DNA from: Rotaria sordida
Lineage: Eukaryota; Rotifera; Eurotatoria; Philodinida; Philodinidae
Direction of reading: 5' to 3'
Assembly (NCBI GenBank): GCA_905250125.1
Contig: CAJNOL010000323.1
Span: 96,523-160,522 of the forward strand
DNA: 64,000 nucleotides
Shown here piece after piece: positions 1 through 17,283 of this stretch (position 1 is the stretch's first letter; each line of letters begins with the position of its first letter). Below the pieces are notes generated by a model that saw only the letters and a list, made by a program, of their open reading frames with translations, searched no databases and was not told where the DNA came from. Made by a program: the position numbers and the translations under genes.

Positions 1-150
1 ACATTATCGCACATACATATTGTTAAATGGAGACAAAAAAAAGGATGCTGAAGTACTCAACATTACCAAAAAAAAAGAGAGAGAGAGAGAAAGAGAAAGG
101 AAAACGACGCAATTGTCTTTTTAAAAGTTTATATTCGATGAACTTAATGT

Positions 151-3100
151 TCAAGATATTGATGAAGAAGAATGATCATCATCATCATCATCATCTTCTT
201 CTTCTTCACTCAAACTTAATTGTAAATTAGAAAGAATACTATTTGAACGTTTTAAAACGATCGGAGATGACGATAATGATTGTAACTGACGTGTTTCAGT
301 TGATTGAATTAATGCTAGATTTTGTTGTTGTATCTGTAATAACATTTGTTGTTTTTCATGTTGATTATAACGTGCTTCATTTCGTTTTACTCGACGAAGT
401 TGTTCTTGAAGACGACGACGTTCTCGTTTTAATATTTCACGTTCACTTTCATCCAATGTATAATAAGCTTTACTAGAATATAATTGAAAAAAAAGAGGAA
501 GAGACATTAATTTCAAATATTTTTGCATAAAACTTTGAAGACTTTTCTCATATAACCAAAGATAAGATTATTGAGAAGTTAACATTAGTGTCCTGCATGG
601 ATACGACTTTTCGCGACCAGATCGAAGCTAATCAACATCCGGCAGGTACTTTTACAGACATAGTACGGTTTTTTAAGTTTTATTTTATATAAAAAAGTAT
701 ACTATTTAGTTACTTCCGTAAACAATAATAAAAAAAACCGAGATCAACTCAAATAAGCAAGTGATTCCGAATTCACTTGGTGTCTTTCTGCTGATAAAAT
801 CCTATCAATTTCGCTAAGTATACATTTGCTTGTTGCTGATGGCGCTGGAATGAAACACAGTGTTGGTGCTAAACCTCATAACTGTGGATACATATATAAA
901 TGCTTTTTTCATCACGATGATACATGTTCACCTTGTTTTCATAACTTATTTTCTTCTCTATGTACCGAGCAGGCCTTGAAATGGGCCGCCCGACATAACG
1001 AAATATTTTGTCAGGCCGGGTGGGCTACCTTTTTTGTCGAGCCCCCTGACCCGACGATTTTATCCTTTTCTGACATAACTTCTAAGATTTGGCTCACCCC
1101 TAAGGAGAAGCTTTTTCATGCTAACCCCCTCTTGGTTGTCACTTGTTATAAAAACCGAAAAATATGAAATAGCTGTCTATTGAGAAAAAAAATCTTTGTA
1201 AACGAAGTTTCTTTTAGGTTCGAGCGAATCTAAACAATGTTTGCACCACTATGGGCTGGGCCAGGCCATAAAAAAGTGGTTCGATTTCGAGGCCTGATAT
1301 CGAATTACTTTGTTATGCCAGGATCTCATTAATTGTTGGATTGGGCCTGGATAGGATCGCATATCCAGATCCGAACTAATCTGGCAAGTTTGTGTGCGGA
1401 CCTATGGTTCAGGTCGAGTGCCGGGTTGCAGAATACTATTTTAGATTTATGCTACAAAAAAAAAATGAAATTTTAAAAGTATTCTTACATAAATTTATCA
1501 CTTTTAGTCTGACGAATTTTAATATATGCTTGAATAACTGAATCATTATTTCGAATAAATTCTTCTTGTTGATAAGATTGACCTTGATCGTCAATATAAG
1601 TTCGAATAATATGTAACATTTTTGGACGCTAAAAAGAGATAACGAATAACGCAAAAAAAAACGAGTAAATTTTTGAACTTCGTTTGAAATTGATGTTGAT
1701 GTATTTATTTCATTATTTTGTCGTAAGAGATTTTCTAATGTTCGACTCATTTCATCAAGTAATTGAGCATTTTCCTCATCGTCTTCTGATGTATCATCAT
1801 CAGTTAGTTGTTCATCTGTACATGTGAAAAGACTAGTAAAAACAAATTTTTTTTTCTTATTAAAAACAAAAAGTTAAATTTACCGATTTTGAAGTTCAAA
1901 TTGTTTTTGACAATTTTCTTTATATTTTTCAAATTGTTGAGCTTGTAAATGTTTTATACCACGAGCAAATTTTGCCATTCCTTTTTTTTTTTGTGTTTTT
2001 TTAAAGAATAATATTAGAATAGAAAAATTCAAATATCATATCTATATATCTACCACCACCAATGCCTTCTTTTGCTTGTTGTGTAGATAATGTTCGAACC
2101 TATTTAAATTTATTTGAAAAATTTCTTTTATTTTCTGATCTTTTTTATGTTGTTATTGTCTTACTAAATCAACAATTTCCCATCGACTTAATGATTGAAT
2201 AACTTTTTCCGATATATTAAATTTAAGTAATAATTTTCTTGCATCTTTTAATTGTAAACGACGAAGATCTGCATCAGTACCTGTTACAGCTCGACGAAAG
2301 TGTTTTAAATCATTATTAGTCTACAATTTATATGTTATATTATTTATATATTTATTTCTTACTTTAGTTTTATGAATAGTCTTAGCTAAAATAAAAAGAA
2401 AAGTATTTCATATGAGAATAGTTAAAGATTATTTAGAGGATTATGATTTTGTTTACTTCCAATACCAAACACTTGCATTAAACATTTGCCTTTTAATGCA
2501 CCAAGATATGCACGTGTTGTATTCCAAGGTGCTTGTAAAATTTCATCGTTAAGTTCAGACGAATAATTAGATTGTTCATCATCATCAAAATCAATATTGT
2601 ATTTATCACAAAAACCAGCATCTAGTATATATGCACTCAATAAATATAATCAAAGCAAAAGATGAAAAATAAACATTGATAAACGAATTGATTATCTATA
2701 GATGATATATTTTGTTTGTCTTAAAACTATAAACAGTAATAAAAATGTGAGACTCAATGAAGGGAATGGTAGATATCTTAAAGACTCATTTCGTAGTGCA
2801 AAACGAACTCTAATACTTTTCAATGTATTCTTATAAAATTTATCTGTTCATTAAAAGAGTAGAGAATATTGAGCCATTTAAATTTAACGACGGAGGTTTT
2901 TCAACTAATTAATCGTTTTGGAGTTGTGACTATGTACATCCTGTAGATCCGAACGTGCTATGAATACCTTGAAAACAGTTCGAGCCTTAGCATATTGCTG
3001 GTGAGTTGTAACATTTTTACACTATTCTTTAAGTCAATGCTGTGATTTCCCTTAGGAATACAAGGAAAATGAATTTTCAAATTTCGACTTGAAACTTTGC

Positions 3101-6100
3101 TTCTATTCTGACATAAGGATATCGAATTCGTCAGCGTATACTGACGGGCATACGTTAATAGCAGTTGTATTTTTAAGTTTTCTTGTTGATGGTAATAGCT
3201 AGTCAGAGTCTGTAAAAACATTCGTGTAGTTGAAAGGATTCTCTATGCTCTAAGATTTCAGCAACACTGTGAAGGTCTGCAGAAACCCACGACTCCCAAA
3301 ACCAGCTTTCAGGCTTCCATTCGAAGCTTTTGAAAAAAAAAAGAATTTTATTTGATAGAGTCAGATGAGACGTTTCTGAACTTTTCATGACTTTTCTTCA
3401 TCGAAATGCATTCAATTTACATAAGGCCCAAGAAGCATGTTTCTCTTCTTTTTTGTTGAAAACTTCCATATTTTTGTCATGTTTGATGCTTTGGAGTCTT
3501 CCATAATTTGAATGCAGTTCGACGAAAGGAGATTATGAAGAGGTGGGAGATGTTTCATTTTGTTCTATGAAATGAAATCTTTTACCAAAAACTTCGAATG
3601 CAAGCCAGAAAGCTGGTTTTGAGGGTCTTAGTTTTTCTAAAATCTTCGAGCATAGAGAATTCTGTCAGCTAGACAAATATTTTTGCGGACTCTGATTAGC
3701 TATTACCATCGAGAAGAAAACTTAAAAATATAACTGCTCTAAATTTTAGTCCGCCACTATCCACTGACGAATTCGATATTCTTATGTCAGGATAGAACCA
3801 AATCAAAAGATCTGAAACTTTCACAAAAAACTATTCTCATTAAGATCTATCTCTCTGCAAAGTTTCAAGTCGGAATTTGAAAATCATTTGTCCTGAGGGG
3901 TCATGGAATGGAGTTAATAAATACTGTAAAGATTTAGTATCTCCACAGCAATAAGTTATGGTTCCGAACTCTTTTCAGGGTATTCATAGCCCATTAGGGT
4001 TTACATAATGTACATGCTTCCGGTTCAAATGCGATAAATCAGTTGAGAGTGAGTTCTCTCGTAAGTAAGATCTACCATTGAATCAGTTTTTAGAAGCTTC
4101 TCCAGCAGGTGACGATAATCGATAATTTAAGTAGAAATGTTTTTTAATTTTCAAATAGTTTGAATCTACGAGATTAAGAGTATATAATTCAATTTGTTTA
4201 CTTGATAGCATTTATTTTTTCATAGGTATCATCATTTTTAAAAAAATTACCTTTCAAACGCTGTTCAGCTGCAGTCATAGATGCATATGCACAACAAAAT
4301 TCAGGTTTGATTAAATCACGTATTTCATCTTCTGTTGGTAATCGAAAATCATCTCTCAATATCCATGAATTACAATCATCAGAAAAAGAAAATAATGTGA
4401 AAAAAATTCAAAGATAAAAAATTTGTTTTTGTTTTTGTTTTTACCAGTTCTTCGAAAATCTGCGCTTGTTTTTAATCGTTTACGAATAGATGATTCAGCT
4501 AAACGTGGAAAAACTCGTTTTATATCATCAATACGTATTCGACGTGGCATTTCATTATTTTGTAAAAATAATCGATAAATATAAATTTGTAATAAATCAC
4601 GTTGAAATAAATTTACACGTTTTGATTGTGGTATAGGAACTTCAATTAATGGACATTGTTGTCCAATAATATAAATTATATTGATATTTCGAATAAAAAA
4701 ACCATTTTTTCGATTAAATATTATTAAAAAATCATTGATTAAATTTTTTTGTCGATAGATTGATGCTATAAACATATTATTTTCTATTGTTTGTATATTT
4801 AAACCTCGTGGAATTGACCAAAGAAATGGTGATGCATGTGTATATATTAATTCACCATAATCAACTTCATATGAAGTTGTATGAGCTTTAAAATATTGCT
4901 AAGAAAATTAATCAAATAAAAAAATCTGATAAGATGAATTAAATTCCTCCCTCCCCTCCGAATAAAAGGCCATGACCTACTATTATAGAAATTCATATTG
5001 TTCTTTCAAAGGTGATCTTCTATTACCGACTAGTTTTTTTCTGTTCACATTTACTTAGAAAGCTAAGAATTTTTGAAAAATTTTTCCGGTATCAAACTAA
5101 CGAGGAAAGTCTTCCAATGAATAAATCGCTTTTGATTCAAGGCTATGCGCATCATGCAGATTCTAATGAGCTGTGAATACCATGAAAAGAGTTCGAGCTA
5201 ATAGCTTATTGCTGCCGAATTACTGTATTTTTTAGCAGAATATCGTGGTTCTCCTCAGCAATATCAAGAAAATTGATGGGTTACATGAATTTCGGCTCGG
5301 GCCAAAGTTTACTTCATCAATCCCTTAAAAGAAACCATATTTCTATAACTAGTTAGTACACTTTGTAGTGCTGAGTAGAATAACGTTGTGCAGATGGGTG
5401 CGGGTGTAGAGGTTGATAGGAGTTGCGAAGAGACCTACACTCTACACGCCATATGCTGAACAAGATGCTGTAACTATAATGTGATCTAAAATTACACCAC
5501 TACCTGCTATGGCGTCCTGCTCAACAATACAGAATGTGCTAACTACTCATTAAAGTTAGGCTATTTTTTATAAAAAGTGGTGAGATGAATTTCGTTCCGA
5601 GTCGAAATTCTGGCCTTCCAAACTGATTTTCGAGTTTTGATTTAAAATTTTTCATAGAGATTGACCTTAGCGAAAATAGTCTTTTGTGAAAGTTTTAGAT
5701 TTGTTGGTTGCGCCTATTCTGGAATAAGAACATCAGAATTAACCGTTGTATATGAGTGCCTTGAAAACATGCTTTTACCATAGTTGTATTTTAAGGTAGA
5801 AGTAATCAAAAGATTTGAAATTTTTACAATACGCTATTCTCATTGAGGCATGTCTCTATGCAAAATTTTAAGTCGAAATTCGAAATTCAGTTGTCCTGGT
5901 GTTTTTCAGTAGGATCACGGCATCCTGCTAAATAATATGGTATCTCGGCAGTGAGAAGGCATTAGCCTGAACTCTTTTCCGAACATTCATAGCTCATTAG
6001 AACCTACATGATGCACATTATTTTGTCTTAAAAACGATTTAACACTTAGAAAGGTTCTCTCGTAAGTGTTGGAAACCAGGATTTTTACTATGTAAAAGAT

Positions 6101-9100
6101 TTTTTTACTAGGAAAAAAAGAAATTTTAATTACAAAAGAATATTAGACTCCGAACAAAGGTTTTTTGAAAAATCCACCATGGCCTTCTATTCCAGGAGAG
6201 TTTATTTTACCGGTCGAAGATAAGTTCGAATTTTACTAAACATTCCTATTTCATTTAATAATGCTGGATATTGTTCACTATATTCAAATAAAAGTATTTC
6301 ACCATATGCACCAGTTAAATCGGATTTTGTCCGAATAGATTTATTAAAAGTTTTTATATTTGATAATTGAATACATATCCAAGATTGATGATAATTTGGT
6401 AAATCAAGTAATGGACGATGAAAATAACGTAATTCATTGATCGTACGAAATACTGGATAGAATATAAAATCAAGATTCTATTTAACAAGAAAAAAAAAGA
6501 ATTTTTATTAGAAAAAAAAAAGTTTTAACATGCTTGTGAAGAATTTATTCGTCGTTTCGATAGAAATTCTTGTTCAACATTGAAATCATAATAAAAATCA
6601 TTACTTAAATTCCAAAAACTAACAGATTTAACTTTAATATCTTCTTTATTTTTATCACGATAATGATGATGATGATGATGATGGTGATGATAATCATCAT
6701 GAGTATCAGGTAAAATACCGATTAGACCTGCACGAGCAAGAACATTTCGTGTTCGACGTAAACGATTCTCCTATGTACAATCACAAATCTTCTCAAAATT
6801 ATCAGAGAGAAATTTCAAAAAAAAAATCAACTTTATTATTCTTCAGAGAATTAATATTCGAATGTGTTGTTGTTTTTTCTTTTCGAATAGGAATTACAGG
6901 TGGTTCAATTGGTAATTCCATTACTGTTGGATCTTGTTGAGGATTGATATATTTTGCTTTATACTAAACAATTAAAATAGTTTATTGAAAAAAATTATGA
7001 ATGTTCACATATACATTTAAATCGAATTGAAAATTTTTATTATCCATCATATTTTTTAATATTACAGTATCAGTAAAAGGAAAAATTGAATACCAATTCA
7101 TAGCACGATCATGATCGTCTTATAGAAATGAAACATTATTAATTAAATTTAAAATAAAATATTTTATACCAAATCGAGTATTTTCAATAAAGTCAACATT
7201 ACGTCCTTTGAAGATAAAAGAAATAAATCTCTTATTCATTCAATTTATAATATTTATTCACCTAATATTTCTTTTTGATAAGTAGCTAATGTTCGACATT
7301 CACGTGTTGGTATCCAACCTGTTTCATCTGTTTTTAATGTATTAATAGTATTAGAATGATAGATAATTGAATTTTCCCATGAATGATATTCAATCGGTAA
7401 TACATTATCCTAAAGATGGATAAAATTTTTATTGATAATAAAAAAACAACATTTATTTATTAACAAATATCGTTAGTATTTCATTTTGTTCATCTGAATA
7501 TAATAATGGTTTTGTTTCATAGCTTTCTGTTGAATTTGGAAGCATTATTGGTAGTTGTTCACGAAATGTATCCTATAGATTTCAATATAAAAGTCATTAT
7601 TAAGATAATTTCTTGTGTTTAAATATTACGTACAAGATCATTTTTTATCAAGATGATCGACGGTTTGATGTTTGCTGAAAGCTGAAATATACAATGGATT
7701 AGAACGGTAAAAAAATATTTAAGTTAAAAAGACAAATTTCTTCTTTCAATGACAGAGAAATGTTCAACGTTTGTGTTCATAGAAGTAACACCATTCACTT
7801 CAAGAAAGATTCGTCGTTTTTTTCTAGCGACGAAAGTCTTTCAACTGATAAATCGTTTTTGAATTGAGGCTGTATGCATTATGTAGACGCAAATAGGCTA
7901 TGAATATCCTGAAAAGAGCTTGTATCCTTGGCTTGTTGCTGTGAAAATACTAGACCTTTACGATATTCTTTAAATGAATACCGTGGTAACAAAACAGTTG
8001 ATTTTCGAATTTCGACTTGAAATTTTGCATAGAGTCAGACCTCAACAATAGTAGCTATTTGTGAATGTTTTAGATCTTGTCGGTGTTCCTATATAAAGAT
8101 ACAAGTATGATAATAGCGTGCCTTCTAAATTGCTCATATAAGTGTAAGCGACAATTGGCCGCATGTAGGAAACTGTGGATCCTTCCTGATCCGGTCGGGT
8201 TTAAATTTTAAATTTTGTTCGGGTCCACGAAAACGTGGACCCGCAGCTCCCTAGTCGCATGTTCCATAAAAGCGTGATTCGTTTTCACAAACGATGTATC
8301 CCATGGAATGAATGAGTGGAGGACTTCACCGGTAAACGCTAACTGAATGCCGACATTCACCTTTTCGATTGATCAGAATATAACGAAAAATCTAAAATAC
8401 TATCCATTTTGAAACAACGAAAGTCATATAAATTATGGTAGATTTCTAAATAACTACTATTTGCTCTCGTGTAACACTTCTTGCATAACCATTATCTATT
8501 TCAAATAAGAATGGACCCAGTTATTTGTTGAATAACTCGGCAACGCTGATAGTTATCGAGCTCGGATTTTCGCTGTTAGAAAGAGCATGAAAGTAGGGGT
8601 ACAGGTCTACCTGTGAATCAAGTACTTGAAAGGTTTTCTAGAGCTATCTATTGGCAAATTTTTCAGATCGAAAATTCAGTAAAAAATGATCACAATTTTT
8701 TAAGGAAAGATCGAAAACGCCTAAAAATTTCGGGGTCTATAAAGTAGACATTGGGCTATAATATGGTTAAATTGAAAATACAGCTAATCAAGCGAATCAT
8801 ACAGTGATTTTCCAAAAAACTATTGGAATCTCTCGGAAAACTTTTCAAGTATTTTGATTCGCAAGTAGACTTGTACCTACGCTCATGTTCTTTCTCACGG
8901 TGAAAGCTCGAGCTCGATAGCTATTAGTGCTACTGAGCTATTCAACAAACAACCAAGTCCATTCTTTTTCGAAACGAGTAATAGAACGGTTTACTAAATA
9001 TTCGTATTTATACTCATATCTAATGTTTATTGTCTTTGAATAGATTGTTAGTTAATTTTCATGACTTCTATGCACTAATTCCGTATAGTACTAATAAAAT

Positions 9101-9188
9101 TTATTCAAATAAACAAAGTGCTTACCTTAATTTTTTTTTCCGAAATAGAATCATCATATGCATTACTATTCGTTTGTAAACGCTTCAT
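151..9188 (-). CDS. TAF1: Transcription initiation factor TFIID subunit 1 (TAF1), short form
   Basis: TAF1 is the scaffold of TFIID and works in the nucleus at core promoters. Nineteen exons join in frame to 935 aa: 9126-9188, 7634-7681, 7465-7572, 7262-7409, 7170-7205, 7015-7118, 6832-6963, 6530-6770, 6211-6452, 4445-4898, 4251-4379, 2457-2621, 2363-2385, 2165-2320, 2054-2099, 1884-1980, 1679-1832, 1489-1628 and 151-472. Family signatures include [56 protein letters not shown] (winged helix), [47 protein letters not shown] and [17 protein letters not shown]. This is the DUF3591/TAF7-binding core. It stops in an acidic tail (EEEED7HSSSSIS) before the usual zinc knuckle and two bromodomains, and the N-terminal TAND region is also missing. 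One acceptor, at 4380, lacks AG. The start at 9188 is the first in-frame ATG of the first exon seen; an AG just upstream could mean another 5' exon. The identity is firm; the two ends are less so. Confidence 0.9.
473..1488. other. Last TAF1 intron with a GC-rich insert of unknown origin
   Basis: This intron of about 1 kb separates the last two TAF1 exons. Positions roughly 960-1435 are much richer in G and C than anything around them, with repeated GGGCC, GGGCTGG and CCTGACCCGA-type words. There are imperfect inverted repeats, for example GTCAGGCCGGGTGGGCT near 1009 against AGCCCCCTGACCCGAC near 1039. A 113-codon plus-strand frame at 826-1167 crosses it but matches no family I recognise. It looks like an inserted element rather than TAF1 sequence; its class is unknown. 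Confidence 0.45.
2885..4064. mobile_element. Harbinger-like foldback element A with a nested foldback, in a TAF1 intron
   Basis: The element occupies 2888-4061 between TAA (2885-2887) and TAA (4062-4064). Its ends are inverted copies: the left begins CGACGGAGGTTTTTCAAC and the right ends GAGTTCTCTCG. The inner arms also pair, for example GCTATGAATACC near 2957 with the complement of a GGTATTCATAGC-like stretch near 3978. A second, shorter palindrome at about 3220-3680 lies inside it; its arms share AAAACCAGCTTTC and GAGCATAGAGAAT in opposite orientation. The 3-base TWA duplication is the known PIF/Harbinger habit. No transposase frame is present, so this is a non-autonomous copy. Confidence 0.7.
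5098..6065. mobile_element. Harbinger-like foldback element B, in a TAF1 intron
   Basis: The element occupies 5101-6062 between TAA (5098-5100) and TAA (6063-6065). The left end begins CGAGGAAAGTCTTCCAATG and the right end reads AAAGGTTCTCTCG. The interior resembles element A (GAGCTGTGAATACCATGAAA against GTGCTATGAATACCTTGAAA), so both belong to one family. Near 5404-5454 a small stem (GTGTAGAG / CTCTACAC) may mark a nested insertion. It lies in the TAF1 intron between exons 6211-6452 and 4445-4898. Confidence 0.65.
6656..6692. repeat. GAT/ATC trinucleotide run encoding polyhistidine in TAF1
   Basis: A run of about ten trinucleotide units lies inside TAF1 exon 6530-6770. On the coding strand it gives a histidine stretch ([13 protein letters not shown]). 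The run stays in frame and is probably length-variable. Confidence 0.8.
7828..8130. mobile_element. Left part of a Harbinger-like foldback (element C), in the first TAF1 introns
   Basis: The end CGACGAAAGTCTTTCAACTG, followed by GATAAATCGTTTTTGAATTG, matches the ends of elements A and B. The interior (GGCTATGAATATCCTGAAAAG, then TTTCGACTTGAAATTTTGC) follows the same family order. I could not find a matching right end. The copy breaks into a different GC-richer sequence at about 8150, so it is a fragment. Confidence 0.5.
8150..8270. repeat. GC-rich segment with a perfect short hairpin
   Basis: This GC-rich patch contains GGGTCCACG, then four A-rich loop bases, then CGTGGACCC, a perfect 9-base stem near 8219-8240. 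A GATCCGGTCGGGTT stretch stands just before it. The style recalls the GC-rich insert at 960-1435, but I cannot show they are the same element. Function unknown. Confidence 0.35.
8490..8980. mobile_element. Foldback element of about 490 bases with two diverged arms
   Basis: The arms at about 8490-8690 and 8780-8980 are inverted copies. On the left, AAGAATGGACCCAGTTATTT is followed by GTTGAATAACTCGG, TATCGAGCTCG, GAAAGAGCATGA and TTGAAAGGTTTTC. The right arm, read in reverse complement, gives AAGAATGGACTTGGTTGTTT, GTTGAATAGCTCAG, TATCGAGCTCG, GAAAGAACATGA and TTGAAAAGTTTTC. The arms differ at many sites, so the insertion is old. The ends differ from the CGAG family. It lies in the TAF1 intron 7682-9125. 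Confidence 0.65.
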
Positions 9189-9478
9189 TGCTTCTCTAAA
9201 CAAAAGATTCTATATGATAATTAACAGTTTTTTTTCTCGAGATCTTTTGCATGGTTTCCTTGACAACCATAGATTTGGTAACTTAGCAATATATAGAAAT
9301 TTGTTAAAATCAAATAATAAAAAATTATAAATCTTTTTCATTTATTTCTAAAAAGAAAATAAATAATAAATATTTTTTTAGAAAACAATCGGTGTCGCTA
9401 GAATCGTTAAGAAAATCCAGGTCAGCGAGTTCAATTCAATTCTTCGTTTATTATTACATAATCTTTTTTATCTACATC
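9189..9478. promoter_or_regulatory. Short head-to-head interval between TAF1 and HELLS
   Basis: About 290 bases separate the proposed TAF1 start (minus strand) from the HELLS start (plus strand). The interval must hold both 5' untranslated regions and promoters, so a shared bidirectional promoter is likely. No clear TATA box in standard position was recognised among the general A/T richness. Confidence 0.55.
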
Positions 9479-15757
<6,279 letters not shown>

Positions 15758-16192
15758 ATTACAGAAAAAATTTTGATTAAGAGACAAAGAAGATTTTCGA
15801 TATGTGTTTTTTTTTCTTGTTTGAAATTAATAAATAAATTATCATTTAAATTAAGAATTGTTTTTTCTTTGTTTAAAATTTTCTCGAATTAAAAATCTAA
15901 TGTCAAGATTCAATCAATCAACACTTGAGAATAATCACTTTTAGATATTGATTTCAACAGTACTGAATTTCAGAAGACTGTGTGGGAATTAGTTTTTAAG
16001 AGTATCATTTTAAACTGCACAAAATAAGGGGGATGCTACATTTCCTACAACCTTCCCTTAAAAAGTTATGAGCATTACAAAAATGAAAACAAAGCGAAAT
16101 TTATCACAATATTGCTAAAAGTCGTCTAAAAAAATGCATTTATTGTTTTCCATGATGCTCATAACTTTTTAAAGGAAGATTCGAATTTCAAA

Positions 16193-16549
16193 TATAGGAT
16201 GTCCGGAAAGTCACTAGAGTTAGAAAAAATTGAATATCTCCGCTACGGCTCGAGCAAACAGGCTGATCTTTTTACCAATAATAGAGACATGTTCATACTT
16301 CAAATCCATACGGACAAAGTTAGCGAGAGCCTTTGTTAAATACTATCAATGACCTTATCAAAAAATATTTTACTTTTTTATAGATAGGAAAAAACAATAG
16401 ACTTAACAAGGAGTCTCTCTAGGCATGTCTTTATGAATATAAAGTTTGAACATGCCTCTATTATTGATAAAAGAATAGGCTCGTTTGCTCGAGCCGTAGT
16501 GAAGATATTCAATTTTTTCTAACTTTAGTGACTTTTCGGACACTCTATA
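16193..16549. mobile_element. Tc1/mariner-like MITE
   Basis: The left end TAGGATGTCCGGAAAGTCAC and right end GTGACTTTTCGGACACTCTA form inverted repeats flanked by TA. Pairing runs about 70 bases inward (AAAATTGAATATCTCCGCTA and CGGCTCGAGCAAAC, each with its complement). TA target sites and GTCCGGAAAGT-type ends are typical of the Tc1/mariner superfamily. The body of about 350 bases has no transposase. Confidence 0.7.
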
Positions 16550-16657
16550 TGTTTACGATTACTGGTTCATACGCCATTATGTTAAACTTTGGAGCATGCA
16601 TTTAGATCGACTATGAAATGAAGTGAAAATTTACGAGTATTATCTAATCAAAATAAC

Positions 16658-17283
16658 TTACGAGGGAACCTTTTCAACTGTCCAATCGCTTTTGAGTTCG
16701 AACTCAGTGTGAAAGATAGACCCCAGTGAGGTATGAAAAGCCCCAAAAGGATAAGTGCCCATAGGCCTTCTGTCCAGATTTATAGGCATTTTACTGGATT
16801 TTTAGCCTATGGCACAGTATATACCAAAAAAATCGAATGACAATATTTCGAGCTGAGATTTTGTCCAAAGATAGGTCTATGTACCAATAGAATGCCCTGA
16901 AAATTTCAGCTCAAAAGAATGTTTCAATCTCGAGATATTGAACACCCAAAAGCCAAAAAATTCTAGCATCATTCGCGGGATATGCGCGGTTTTTGGGAGT
17001 TTAATATCCCGAGATTGAAACATTCTTTTGAGCTGAAATTTTCAGGGCATTCTATTGGTACATAGACCTATCTTTAGACAAAATCTCAGCTCGAAATATT
17101 GTCATTCGATTTTTTGGTATATACTGTGCCATAGGCTAAAAATCCAGTAAAATGCCTATAAATCTGGACAGAATGCCTATGGGCACTTATCCTTTTGGGG
17201 CTTTTCATACCTCACTGGGGTCTATCTTTCACACTGAGTTCGAACTCAAAAGCGATTGGACAGTTGAAAAGGTTCCCTCGTTA
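16658..17283. mobile_element. Nearly perfect 620-base foldback element D, Harbinger-like ends
   Basis: The element spans 16661-17280 between TTA (16658-16660) and TTA (17281-17283). The left end CGAGGGAACCTTTTCAACTG and the right end CAGTTGAAAAGGTTCCCTCG are exact complements. The arms of roughly 280 bases pair almost without mismatch down to a loop at about 16945-17000. The near identity of the arms points to recent insertion or arm homogenisation. There is no coding capacity. Confidence 0.8.

Noticed and set aside
826..1167. 113-codon plus-strand frame in the last TAF1 intron
   Set aside because: It runs across the GC-rich insert, has no recognisable motif, and opposes the host gene. Base composition alone explains its length.
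4356..4775. A separate 139-aa gene within the TAF1 region
   Set aside because: It is the TAF1 exon 4445-4898 read through its intron; the last residues come from the intron.
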